Origin: Pithys albifrons albifrons | Lineage: Eukaryota; Chordata; Aves; Passeriformes; Thamnophilidae | NCBI RefSeq assembly: GCF_047495875.1 | Contig: NC_092475.1 | Span: 9,638,501-9,702,500 of the forward strand | Reading direction: 5' to 3' | DNA: 64,000 bases | Shown: positions 25,401 through 34,064 of the stretch, in pieces | How positions within the stretch are numbered: the stretch's first letter is position 1 | Layout of the letters: every line of letters begins with the position of its first letter | The notes under the pieces: model-generated | Seen by the model: the letters and a program-made list of their open reading frames with translations, nothing else | Told to the model about the DNA's origin: nothing | Database searches by the model: none | Program-made: the position numbers and the translations under genes

Positions 25401-27640
25401 GACCTGAATCCAAATGGTTCAGCCAAAGCACACTGCCAGGAGCTTAGCACAACCAGTGGTTCTGTCCTCTGTGTTTTTTTGGTGCACTGCCCAGCCCTGC
25501 TCAGGCAAGTGCTGCTGCATGAGAGCATACAGGTTAGTCTAATCCAGTACTGGGTACAGCTGGTGGTAGCTGGAAACGCTGTGCACAGAGGTAGACGTGC
25601 CTGAGGAGAGGAGGGCAGAGGATTTTTTTTATGCAGCTGCAGGTGGGGGTGCACTTGGTGCATTGCCTTGGGGATTTCTGACTTACAGTTCTCCAAAACA
25701 GAAAGCAGCAGGACTGAGACAGACTAGATGTACCCAGAGCATTCTCCAGTCCCAAAGCCACCTGCTCCTCCTTCCTGGGCCACCAGTGACAGTGGTGCTG
25801 AAACGGGCAAAGCTGACTCAGAGCAGGAAGAGAGACCCCTCCAGGCAGTCACACATGGAGACCTGGAGGTCCCAGAAAGCAGATTTTGGGAGGATAAGCC
25901 CCTCCTGCCTTAGCCTTGTCTCTGCAGAGGAGCTGCTGCTCTGGGCACGGCATCCAGCGGGCTGTGCAGGACCAGCTGAGAGGCACCCCATGCCTAGAGT
26001 TCTGTGCTTAATCAAACCAATTAGCAATTTAATCTTGTTAACAAACCAAGATAATTGCAGCATTATCAAATTAGCCAGCTATATGAAAATGCCTGCTTAA
26101 TAGCTGATAATATCTGGTTCTGATGGGGGAGGAGGGCTGTGATCTGTGACTAATGACCACGGAAGGTGTAATCAGGCTGCTCTGCACTGGCTGCCTCCAT
26201 CCCCACGGTGTGGGGATGGCTGGGAGGGTGCTGGGGCTCTGCCCCTCTCACCTCATGGCTTGTGTGGCACAGCATTCCCCACGCAGAGGGCTGGGCTTGT
26301 GTCAGGGATAGTTTTCCCCCAGAAGGACACTGCACTGGAAAAAAAGCAATGTCTGATTTTACACTGAATTTGGCTGATGATTTCCCAGCTCTTGTTCTGC
26401 CTGTCCCTGCTGATCACTTGGCATTTCTGACCTTTCTAGCACTCCATAAGCTCTCCAGTTATCTCTGCCCTCCCGTGACCAGGATAAGCAGAGAGGTAGT
26501 TTGTCACCACAGGACTTCCTCCTTCTCAGTCACTGAATAATTTCTGAGTCTTTGCCTCGCTCCAGTTCCTCCATAAGGGTGACCATAGAAGGACTCTCCA
26601 GAAGATGCTCTCCCCAGTCTTGGCCAGGAATCCTCCAGTGTTTGCCTTGGGCCATGCTAGGAGTTGATTCCACAGCCAGAGGCTTTATGCTGCTGTATTT
26701 GGGTGGTTTAAATATATGGCCAGTTGATGTTGATCTCCAGATCAGCTCGCTTGTGCCTGACAGTGGGGATAATTAGCTCATCCCTTACACAGCAGCAGCT
26801 CCTCTCTGTTCTCTCCAGTATGTGCACACAGACCGGGCTCATCTCCCACTGTGGGCTGGGTCTGCTTGTGGAGATTGAGACATGCAAGCCTGGCATCAGC
26901 CATGGGTTGGGCAGGGTTGGCAGGCACCATTTGGGCATCAGCACAGGTTGGGTGATGCTCCATCCCGATGCACATGGTGTAAGTGCCTTGGCTCTGCTGT
27001 TGCACTGGGCGAAGGCTGGCAGGTCCCTCAGGCTGCACACGCTCTCTCCAGATATTTGTTGGCATTTCCTGAGTTTTTGTCCCTGGCACTCAGCTGTACA
27101 AAAATTACAAGAACCCCTTGGAGCTGTGATTTTGTTGTCCTGGCTTGAGGCTTTCCCAGGCAAGTTTCCTCAACTGAGTTTTTCCCACCAGCTCAGGTTC
27201 AGTGAGGACTTAGCACCACTTGGCTCTGGGTCTATATAACCCCTCTCCTCTGCCCTCTAGATGTCTCCCAAAGTGGGTACTCCCAGGGAGGCTTTGCCTC
27301 CTGTACCCCCAGTCCGCTTCCATAGCCCTGCTCAGCTTGAGGAGTGTCTGTGGTACACACTGCTGTCCAGGGCCCCCCATAGCCTGTCCAGAGCATCCCC
27401 TAAAGCATTCTGTAATGTTTTATTCCAGCCCCTTCCCATTGCCCCCTCCTTCTGGGGTTTGTATGCCCCTGGATGGATTTTCTCCCCCAAGGCAGCCCCT
27501 AACCACACTGCAAGTATGTAGGCAGAATGTTTTCAACTTCTTCCCTGGGCAGAAGTTCTGGAGTGAAACCAGCAGTGGGACTGTGTGCCGGGATGGGGCT
27601 GGAGAGAGGCAGGAGAAGGTGGGGAAAGGAGTCACACACC
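16450..27640. other. long intergenic interval, no gene recognised
   Basis: About 11 kb separate the KCNS1 CpG island from the WAP gene. I looked for paired cysteine-rich WAP or Kunitz exons and found none with splice sites. There is a short GCC run near 16885-16900, a T-run near 18773, and A/T-rich blocks at about 22440-22760 and 25990-26120 that look like candidate conserved non-coding elements. Mammals place WFDC5 and WFDC12 in the corresponding interval. Confidence 0.5.
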
Positions 27641-27663
27641 ACAAACATCCCTGGGACAAGCTT

Positions 27664-27669
27664 TTTATT
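27664..27669 (-). promoter_or_regulatory. poly(A) signal of WAP gene (AATAAA)
   Basis: Canonical AATAAA lies on the minus strand about 170 bases after the WAP stop codon, in the context ACAAATAAAAAGC, so cleavage is expected near 27640-27650. Confidence 0.75.
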
Positions 27670-27838
27670 TGTTAAAGCAGTGGTGGAAGCAGAGGGAGAG
27701 GGCAAGCAGGTGTCACACAGCACTGTGCAGCAGCTGCCATGGAGTGATACTGGAGCCGAGGTGGTCTGAGCATGGGCTGGTGCCAGAGGTGGCACAGGGA
27801 TGCTGAGATGGCCCTCGGTCTGTCCTGGGAGCAGGAGC

Positions 27839-27843
27839 TCACA
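27839..27843 (-). CDS. WAP gene exon 3 coding end (Val-stop)
   Basis: The acceptor CTTTCACCAG is followed by TG TGA, completing Val and stopping at once. The rest of the exon is 3' UTR running to the AATAAA at 27664. Confidence 0.7.
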
Positions 27844-28443
27844 CTGGTGAAAGGGAGAGAAAGAAACCGGGTGGGTCTGGTGTCCAGAGTAACCCCAGCC
27901 CACATGTTTGTCTACCAGTCACCCCACCAGCTTGACAGTGAAGGGCTCTGCCAGCTGGACACAGCTCCCTGCCCACCATCATCATGCCCCTTTTGCTAGC
28001 TGGGAGGTGGGCACAGGCAGGGGGCTCTTGAGCTCCTACCGTGACTGACGGGGATGCGGCGTGGCTTCGAGATGCATTTCCTTCCACAAAAGGTGGGGCA
28101 GCACTTCTTGAACAAGGGGCAATGCCGGTCGATGAAGCACTGATTCGGCGGGTTGTACAGTGCGCAGGTGAAGTGGACGCGTGGGCAGGACCAGGCGCTG
28201 CCTGCAAGAAGAGGGACTTGTTTGCTCCAGGGCAGCTGAGGGGCCCTGGGGACAGGCTGCCCAATAAACGCCTCTCTCCTTTCCTCTCCCTTCCCCTCCC
28301 GCAGGATCCTTGTAAACGTGGCTCCTTCCCAGCCCCTGCGGTTTGCTCCCTGTGCCTTACCCTAGGATATCTCTCATACCTGTTGGCACTTCTGCCCAGA
28401 GGATGAGCATCCCCACCAGGAGGAGAGCGGCCACTGACTTCAT
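27839..28443 (-). CDS. small secreted single WAP (four-disulfide core) domain protein
   Basis: Three exons (28443-28380, 28201-28040, 27843-27839) with GT-AG junctions encode 76 residues. Residues 1-21 form a clear signal peptide with a Leu/Val-rich core. The mature peptide of about 55 residues holds one WAP domain with all eight cysteines, spaced C-x6-C-x8-C-x5-C-x5-CC-x3-C-x3-C, including the NPPNQC and KKCC motifs. It has about nine Arg/Lys and one Asp, so it is strongly basic. Exon 3 contributes only the final Val and the TGA. WAP proteins are extracellular and commonly inhibit serine proteases or kill microbes; which applies here cannot be told from sequence. The locus, between KCNS1 and MATN4, is the WFDC/SLPI/PI3 position of mammals. 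Orthology to any one mammalian member is unclear, so no symbol is given. Confidence 0.88.
28040..28201 (-). CDS. WAP gene exon 2 (entire WAP domain)
   Basis: The acceptor is CCCTCTTCTTGCAG and the donor is CACG|GTAGGAG. The exon is 162 bases, phase 1 at both ends, a symmetric exon carrying the complete eight-cysteine domain and a basic tail (KPRRIP). Such a cassette is typical of WAP-family genes and easily duplicated. Confidence 0.88.
28380..28443 (-). CDS. WAP gene exon 1 (signal peptide)
   Basis: The ATG at 28443 is preceded by CAGCAAC (A at -3) and starts MKSVAALLLVGMLILWAEVP. The donor is ACAG|GTATGAG, in phase 1. Confidence 0.85.
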
Positions 28444-28493
28444 GTTGCTGTGTCCCTGAGAGGTGTGAGTGTGACAACTGCGGGACATCGACA

Positions 28494-28538
28494 TTTAAAC
28501 ACTTCGGGAGAATGGGGGCGGGGAACAGGATGTTTATA
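28494..28538 (-). promoter_or_regulatory. candidate TATA elements of WAP gene promoter
   Basis: On the minus strand TATAAA lies at 28538-28533 and TTTAAA at 28499-28494, with a GC-box-like CCCCGCCCCC between them. Either would place the start site within about 70 bases of the ATG and give a very short leader. Both are predictions from motif and position. Confidence 0.4.
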
Positions 28539-28539
28539 C

Positions 28540-31070
28540 CTTTTTTTCCTCTGCCTATTGCATAGTGTTTTCTGGAAGCTTTTTGCACAAGATACAAAAG
28601 GGATTGTTCAACTGCTCAAAAAGCAGTTATGCCACTGCACAGCTGTCACCTGCAGCCATACCTGGGGCTGAGAGTCAAGCCATGGGCAGATGGTCCAAAG
28701 GCATCATTTCCAGGCAAGGCTGGAGGTAGTAAAGCTCCTTTCTCCTCAGCAACTAGCCTTCTCCTGGAGAAACCATTGTGGTTATTGTGCTATAGTCCCT
28801 TCTAGGGGGTCTATTAAGTGTATTTCCCCTCTGTATTTTGCTTACATGTGGACCTCCTAACCAAACCTTACAGCACTATCCAGATAAGCATGGGGGGATT
28901 GCATGTGCCTTCCCAGGGATGATCCTTTAAGCTTTTCTCAGAGGTAACTTGCCTCAGCCCCAAACCCTCCTGTCTCCTGCCCCACTGGGGACGTAAGCTG
29001 TTGTGGGGAAAACAGCTTTGGCTTAGCCAAGGGTGAGTCTTTGTCAATCTCTTTCAGGTTGCTGAACCCCAACATCTTCTCTGGGTGGCTGTTGCTTTTT
29101 AGGAAGCAAGTTGATGCTGGAAGAAAGTGAATGGACTCACTGAGGTAGGATATTCCACTCCTTACAGCCCTCTCATCAGCCATGATGCAACACAAGGACA
29201 GCTCAACTAAACCCTAACTCTTGATGGCTGTAGGAATGGGGACTGTATTCTTTGTTTGGATGGCAAAGGTCCCACCAATGTTCCACTCTCCATCTGTTTC
29301 TCCCTCCCAAGGAAATGGTACATACATACATACCCCCTTTCCCCTGGCCTCCAGGCAAATCTGTTTTCTTCAGGTGCCCTTGGGCAATGGGAAGTTGCTC
29401 CATTTCCCACCAATGGGTCAATGTCCCCCTCTCCTTGTGTAAGGGGTTCCTGGAGCCTTTCTATGGGACTTCTGGGGCTGGCAGGAAATGAAGCTGCACT
29501 GGAAACAGGCTCTGGGAATGTCCCTGGGAAGGGAAGGCTCCTGCAGCCAAACACCACATTCCTGTAAAAGGCAGCCTGGGGCAGCCCCTGATTTTGTAAC
29601 CCGGGAAGGGTGAGGAGCAGCAAAAGCCCAATATCAGCCCTAGATGCTCTATGCAGCCCCTGAGCCCCCTCCTTTGCACTGACTCAGCCTCTGGAGCCGC
29701 CACTTTCTATCCAGGGCATGGTGGGCATCTCACTGTGCCCTTTCCTGTTCAGCTTTCCATTCTCAAGTCTTAATGGGACACCTTAACTTACTGGGTCTGT
29801 TAATTATTGTCCAATTTCCCTTTTAACTCTGTGGCTGCATTGAGCTCTTTGTAAAGTAATTTATTAAATAACCAGCAAAGGGTATAGCCAACCCAAACAG
29901 ACTTTCTGGGCTGTACACCAACAATTTAGCACTTTTATTGAGAAATACAAGCATTGGATTAATTTTTAAGCAATCCTTTGTCATTCAGCTGCTTTGTGGC
30001 TGGATAGGACAATGCCTAGATCCCAGCTGTTGCCAGGATCCGGCTGAGGTGGGGCTTGGACCTATGCCCCCAAGGGAGGAAAGACTAAGGAACAAGGCTC
30101 AGATTAAGCTGCAGAGAAGATGGAGGGGAAGAAATCTATCTGAAGAACATTCAACAGTGCTGTATTCATAGCAGGGGGAAAAGTCTCAACTCTTTCTGTT
30201 GCAGATTCCCACAGAATAACCAGGACCCAGACATTTCTGGGTACAGGATTGCCTGCAGTCCCCATGTTGCACTCTGCTACATGTGCAGCACCCATCGCCT
30301 CAGAGTCCCCCAGAGCAGTCCCCTCCCATGTGGCTCATGCTCTTCCACATGAAAACCACTTTCATGGGGCAGCAAGGCCTGACATGTCAGGTGCTGAGGA
30401 TGCTGTGACATGTGCTGCATTTTCCCAGCCAGGGCAAGGCTCTCCAGTTTGTATTCCCTGGGGATAGAAAGGATAAGACCAGTAGTCCAGGGTCCCCCAG
30501 TCTTAGCAAGGAGCACAAAGCACCCAAGGAACCACTTGTGCCACACAAAGCAGCCCTTGTTGCCCACCAGGTGATGCAATGCTTTCAGCCTGATGATGAT
30601 CTCCATCTGTCAACCCCTCCCTCCATCCAACCATCCATTCTCAGCTCAAGGCTGAGGATGCTCTGCTCCCCTACAGCAGGCTCCAGCATCTCAGGGTGCC
30701 CGGGAGAAGGGGGTGCCCATAGCCCGGAGCACACTCATGAGCGCTGGTGTCTGGTGCCACCTAGTGAAGAGCCAGTAAGTAATGAGGCCCTGCAGGACCA
30801 CGCAGGCGCAGCCCAAGTCCTAGATGGGATCCCATGGGACAGAGCCCAGTAGGATTTGCCTCTACAAACAGTCAACACCAAGCATTTCCAAAGCAAGGGA
30901 AAGCAGAGTGTGATCCCTATAGGTGGGACCCACTCTGAGCAAAGGTACTCCCACTCCCCAATGGGGGCTGTACCAGCAACCCCAGACACCTCCAACACCA
31001 GGAATCCAGAGCAAATGGAAACCACAGCTCTACAAATGCTCCATATGCCTGAAAACAAATGCAAATGCTG
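28540..31070. other. intergenic, no gene recognised
   Basis: No coding exon is supported. A lone minus-strand AATAAA is present at 29939-29934 after A/T-rich sequence, which could be an isolated 3' end, but no upstream coding frame goes with it. Confidence 0.5.
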
Positions 31071-31091
31071 GGGTGTGAAATATGAAGATTA

Positions 31092-31097
31092 TTTATT
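31092..31097 (-). promoter_or_regulatory. poly(A) signal of unidentified acidic transcript
   Basis: Minus-strand AATAAA in the context TGTAAATAAATAATC, at the end of an A/T-rich block 3' to the acidic exon. It implies a 3' UTR of about 550-580 bases. Confidence 0.5.
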
Positions 31098-31187
31098 TAC
31101 AGAAGAGCAGCAAAACCAACAAACTATGAAACTTATTTACAACAGAAGAACCTTTATAAAAACTACATGCTATAAAACATATTTACA
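31094..31187 (-). promoter_or_regulatory. three Pumilio-type response elements in a 3' UTR
   Basis: Read on the minus strand, TGTAAATA occurs three times in 94 bases, at 31101-31094, 31141-31134 and 31187-31180. This matches the Pumilio consensus UGUANAUA. The cluster sits just upstream of, and overlaps, the poly(A) signal, a usual place for translational control elements. A/T-rich sequence raises the chance expectation. Confidence 0.4.
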
Positions 31188-31643
31188 TTATATGAAACTC
31201 TATAAAATCAGCAATTTATAAAATGTGTTTACACAATGAGTATAAAACAACAAAATCTAAAACATATGTACCAAAGACCAACAGCCATATCTGGCACATC
31301 CATCAGTCCTGCAAGAAAACAAGCAGCACGGTCAGTGCAGGGGGCCCTGCTGGGTGTGCCATGTGCCCCCAGCCTGGCACACGCTGGGCATAGCGCACTG
31401 TGCAACCAGGCCTGAGCCCGGCTGGGCATGGGAGCCAGGCCCAGGTGGTGGGACGGGGCTTGTGTAGCTCAAAGCAGGGCAGGGCAGGGCAGGGGTGAGG
31501 GTTGTGCCGTCAGAATGCCGGGCACGGGCACCGTGTCCCTGAGCGGGGACACTCAGCCCAGCCCAGCCTGGTGCCAGGTGACCCACTGTACCAGGGGCAG
31601 GGATGGGCAGCACCTGCCTGTGCTGCTGCTGGTGGGATTGTCT
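31098..31643 (-). other. putative 3' UTR of acidic transcript
   Basis: The segment between the acidic exon's stop codon and AATAAA is GC-rich near the stop and strongly A/T-rich over its last 250 bases. It holds no competing coding frame. Confidence 0.35.
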
Positions 31644-31820
31644 TCATCCCAACACCATGTCCTCCACTTCATCTGTCTCATCAACTTCCATCATTTCTGT
31701 GTCGTCCTCTACATCCACCTCCATCTCCTCTTTCATGTTCTCTTCCATATCAGTCCCCATTTTCTCCTCAATATCCAATATGATGTCAACATCCATAGGC
31801 TCCTCAGTGTCTCTGGGAGC
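31644..31820 (-). CDS. acidic C-terminal exon of an unidentified gene
   Basis: After the acceptor CTCCCTGATGCAG|GC, a frame of 58 residues runs from APRDTEEP to a TGA. Of these, 26 are Asp/Glu, 8 are Met and only 3 are basic, with loosely repeated EEM/DVD words. A 116-base upstream intron has a matching phase-0 donor (GAGGAAG|GTACAG) at 31937, and the frame upstream stays open through a stretch reading RMLLLLRK. A poly(A) signal follows about 550 bases downstream. I do not recognise the protein. It could be the last exon of a small lineage-specific gene or an alternative 3' end linked to MATN4 on the same strand. A chance open frame in an acidic low-complexity stretch is not excluded. Confidence 0.4.
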   Translation of the reverse strand, partial: APRDTEEPMDVDIILDIEEKMGTDMEENMKEEMEVDVEDDTEMMEVDETDEVEDMVLG

Positions 31821-32268
31821 CTGCATCAGGGAGCAAAACCTCAGAGTGGAGTCCCTTCCCACAACATCCCCACGGAGCTCCAGCCCTCACAGACAGTTAA
31901 ATGGTGGCCACAGAGTTCCATGGAATAGCACTGTACCTTCCTCAGGAGAAGGAGCATCCTGCTGGGCTGGATGGCAAGATCCACACACCAGCTACTGTTC
32001 AGGACTGATGGGTGTTGGAGGTAGCAGTCCACTGGGAGCAGGATCAAGGGTTAGCTTTGAGCAGGGGCAAAGGTGGTCTCAGGACAGAGCAAAGGGTGGT
32101 CAGGGCAGAGGGAGCACTGGGAGCTGCTGACGGATGTGATTCCAGCAGGGGAATGGCTGCGTTGTGCCCATTGCTGGGTGCTGGCCATTCCACATGGAAC
32201 ACGGGCACAGCTCTGGGAGCTGTGGTGTCACAGGAGCTGTGAGACCACTCTGCAGTAGGGCATGGAAA
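31821..32268. other. short intron and possible upstream exon of acidic transcript
   Basis: Positions 31821-31936 form the candidate 116-base intron. The 5' limit of the exon ending at 31937 is not resolved. Beyond it no other exon is evident before the CR1 fragment. Confidence 0.3.
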
Positions 32269-32770
32269 CCATAGAATGATCAAATCATAGTATGGTTTGG
32301 CTTGGAAATGAACCCTCAAGATTATCGCGTTCCTACCTGACAAACATTCCACCCCACCAGGCTGTTCAGGGTGCCGTCCCAGTTGCCCTTCAGTGTTCCC
32401 AGGGATGGGCCATCCACAGACACTCTGTACAGTCTGGGCCAGTGCTTCTCCACCCTCAGTGGAAAAAAGCATCTTCCTTAGATTGAACCTAAACAGGCCT
32501 CCTTCATTTTAAAGCCATTCCCCCTTGTCCTCTCCCCACAGCCCTGCTGAACACTGTCCCCATCTTTCCTCTGGGCCCCTTCAGGTCCTGCCCGGCCACA
32601 CTGAGGCCTCCCCAGGGCCGTCTCTTCTCCAGCCTCAGCAACCCCAAATCTCTCAGCCTTTCCTCAGAGCACAGGGCATCCAGCTCTCTGATTGTCTTGG
32701 CGGCTTCCTGTGGATTCTCTCCAGCAGGTCCATGTCCTTCCTGTGCTGAGGACCCAGAGCTGGAGGCAGG
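32269..32770 (-). mobile_element. CR1 LINE 3' fragment
   Basis: The plus strand shows the reverse complement of the CR1 3' end. It has an ATAGAATGATC...ATAGTATGG terminus, a block resembling GGGATGGGCCATCCACAG, then CCATTCCCCCTTGTCCT, AACCCCAAATCTCTCAGCC and CAGGTCCATGTCCTTCCTG, with homology fading after the CCCAGAGCTGGAGGCAG block. The element is therefore in minus orientation, about 500 bases long and 5' truncated, as most CR1 copies are. It is moderately diverged and encodes nothing intact. Confidence 0.9.
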
Positions 32771-33240
32771 AATGAGCCCTGGGGGCGCTGCAGCTTCATG
32801 GGCAACAGTGGCAAATGTTGTGTTATCCCTCCAGAGACAGTAAACACATTTTTTGTGCCTAGTAAAAAATCAAAGGAATAAAGATTTTGCCACATTTGCA
32901 GCATCCAGTGTTTTGTTGTGGAGGTTGCAGAGACCTGTCAGGAGCAGATCCAGTATGTTCCCTTTCCTGCATCCACCCAGAGTCCCTTGGGCTCCTGGGC
33001 CAGGCCGAGGGTCCATCCCCCAGCTCAGCTCAGAGATCCCTGTGCTCCCACAAGCACAGGCTCCAAAGCAAACCTTGGGAATGGGGACACAGCATCCATG
33101 TCCTGCTGACTCCTCCAGCTGAGGCTGGGCCTGTGGCATCCTGGAGTGCCCACAGAGCAAAGATTTCCCCATGGGATTTGTGGAGCCTGAGCATAGGAGA
33201 CCTTGCAAAAGCAACCCAACTGAAAGGAGAGTCATGTGTC
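32771..33240. other. spacer between CR1 and MATN4 3' end
   Basis: No exon, repeat or clear motif is seen on either strand. Confidence 0.5.
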
Positions 33241-34005
33241 ATACAAATCTTTAGGGAGTTTATTGTCAGGATAGAAATTCTTTTACAGAAAATAAGAGTT
33301 TCAAAATAACACTACCCTGCTCTCAAAATTAAATATACATAGATATATACACACATAGATAGTGATAGAATAATTACCATTTTGCTATGTGATTATAAAA
33401 CCAAACAAGGTAATACCATTCCCAAACAATTCTCCAAACCAGGGCAAGGAGATCTGACGATTCCTGACACCCCGTTTCCCATGGGAGCTCACTTGGGCAC
33501 CATGCTGGGAGCTGGGCAGGCATCCCCTGCCTGTGCCGCCTGGATCTCCTTGGCCCACCACGTGGTAGCAGATGCTGAGACAACAGAAACTCTCAGGGTG
33601 ACACCACTGTAGGTGTTTTTCTCTTGCAAAGCAGCTTGCCAGGTCCAGGAGAGCTGTGTAGCGCTGGGTCATCCTGGTTGCTCTGGGAAAAGGCCAGGTG
33701 TCACATATGTCCATGGACCTACCTGCCCACACAGTCACTCCCCCTCATCTCAGACCTGCCAGCTAGGAGGAATGAGGCAACAGCAATGGCTGAACCCCCT
33801 TGGCTTCACAGCAGGGGTTCTGATCACGTTCCTTTTTGGGTGTTTTTAGGATTTTTGGGTTTTTTTAAATACAATTCACGCCCCTCTGGGGATTTTGAGA
33901 CACAAGAACAAACACTGATGCTTTACCATAAGCTAGCAATAACAATGTCATGTAGCTACTGTACATCCCTGTACCCCATCTGAGTGCTGCATCCTTTTGC
34001 CAGGA
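33240..34005 (-). other. MATN4: MATN4 3' UTR
   Basis: It follows the MATN4 TGA at 34006 and ends near the AATAAA at 33264-33259. It has no coding frame of note and increasing A/T content towards the end. Confidence 0.5.
33259..33264 (-). promoter_or_regulatory. MATN4: candidate MATN4 poly(A) signal (AATAAA)
   Basis: Minus-strand AATAAA in GACAATAAACTCCC, about 740 bases beyond the MATN4 stop codon and after A/T-rich sequence (33300-33400). Confidence 0.55.
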
Positions 34006-34064
34006 TCACTTCTTTTTGGAAATCTGCTTTTCCAAGTCTTCAAGTCTGGCCGTCATCTGAGCAA
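34006..34064 (-). CDS. MATN4: MATN4 exon 10 (coiled-coil end and stop)
   Basis: 59 bases encode the last 18 residues, [18 protein letters not shown], and TGA. This is the oligomerisation helix that sets subunit number. Confidence 0.88.

Noticed and set aside
27232..27521. TATATAA followed by an 86-residue plus-strand frame starting MSPKVGTPRE
   Set aside because: The frame has no recognisable domain, no splice partner and no poly(A) signal placed sensibly before the antisense WAP 3' end. The TATATAA is probably a chance match.
31603..32130. Plus-strand Ser/Thr-rich open frame
   Set aside because: It is the complement of the acidic minus-strand exon (GAT/GAG codons read as Ser and Ile codons on the other strand). 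The minus frame has splice sites and a poly(A) signal; the plus frame has none.
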